14,523 bases of DNA from Candidatus Aminicenantota bacterium (GTDB lineage Bacteria; Acidobacteriota; Aminicenantia; UBA2199): the NCBI GenBank assembly GCA_030639705.1, contig DAOWKX010000002.1, positions 1 through 14,523 of the forward strand, written 5' to 3'. Both the position numbers and the translations under genes were made by a program. Positions 14,301 to 14,523 of the stretch are shown here, piece by piece. The notes beneath the pieces were generated by a model that made no database searches, was not told where the DNA came from, and saw nothing but the letters and a program-made list of their open reading frames with translations. Numbering within the stretch: the first letter of the stretch is position 1; each line of letters opens with the position of its first letter.

Positions 14301-14523
14301 CTATTCCATCAATGTCATTTGCTTTTTGTGAAGCGAAAATCTCTTAACCAACGGTGGAATCACCACCAGCAGAGCAATAACTCCGGGAATCCCTCTCAAC
14401 ACTGAGGCAATACCCAATATACCTTCTGGCAACTCTAATAATCTGGCAATCACCATAACCAACCCCAGTACCACCATTCGGTCACACACCAAGGTAATAA
14501 TCAGAGATGGCAGAATTGGGAAC
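14301..14523 (-). CDS. Probable ECF transporter S component, C-terminal part (runs off right edge)
   Basis: The 73 visible residues end at TAG (14303-14301), 24 nt before the methyltransferase start. The fragment is strongly hydrophobic: LPSLIITLVCDRMVVLGLV, then an amphipathic ARLLELPEGILGI, then GIPGVIALLVVIPPLVKRF and a short polar tail. The last helix with a final basic turn suits S components of ECF transporters, and the position immediately upstream of a T/A pair supports this. The family and substrate cannot be told from this part, and another small membrane protein remains possible. Confidence 0.5.
   Translation of the reverse strand, partial: FPILPSLIITLVCDRMVVLGLVMVIARLLELPEGILGIASVLRGIPGVIALLVVIPPLVKRFSLHKKQMTLME

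Overview
The window is AT-rich bacterial DNA, probably from a Gram-negative (diderm) and poorly characterised lineage. The diderm reading rests on several secretory signal sequences, a twin-arginine signal, and STN domains of the kind found in outer-membrane secretins and TonB receptors. The mix of a HEAT-like/cyclophilin fusion, an STN-only protein and a YIP1-like fragment reminds me of uncultured phyla such as Aminicenantota. That is an impression, not a demonstrated assignment.

Region 1 (1-535, minus strand) is the N-terminal part of a class V (cysteine-desulfurase-like) PLP enzyme that runs off the left edge. A divergent intergenic region follows. It holds a good sigma-70 type promoter (720-748) for the downstream operon, preceded by two abutting 10-bp direct repeats.

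Region 2 (771-4385, plus strand) is a compact translation operon: rplM, rpsI, rpsB, tsf, pyrH, frr. Gaps are 1 to 16 nt, and the ribosome binding sites fix most starts. The operon makes two small-subunit proteins, one large-subunit protein, elongation factor Ts, UMP kinase and ribosome recycling factor. The uppS-cdsA-dxr block that follows frr in many bacteria is absent.

Region 3 (4450-11156, plus strand) is a co-directional run of accessory genes: a hotdog thioesterase, an exported YtcJ-type amidohydrolase, a membrane ICMT-type methyltransferase, a PflX-like radical SAM protein with a twin-arginine signal, an exported metallo-beta-lactamase-fold hydrolase, and an exported HEAT-like/cyclophilin protein. 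Five of the six products are predicted to enter or cross the inner membrane. No shared pathway can be assigned from sequence alone.

Region 4 (about 11159-12185, plus strand) looks decayed and rearranged. A GNAT acetyltransferase remnant with an in-frame TGA overlaps an open frame that joins a YIP1-like N-terminus to a tandem-STN protein. A strong Shine-Dalgarno inside that frame is followed by TTA where a start codon would be expected.

Region 5 (12182-14523, minus strand) is an energy-coupling-factor transporter operon. In transcription order it holds the C-terminus of a probable S component, a class I SAM methyltransferase, an EcfT/CbiQ-type transmembrane protein and an EcfA/CbiO-type ATPase. 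The last three are linked by 4-bp ATGA overlaps. The operon meets region 4 tail-to-tail with a 4-bp overlap. No tRNA, rRNA, CRISPR array, insertion sequence or transposase was seen.
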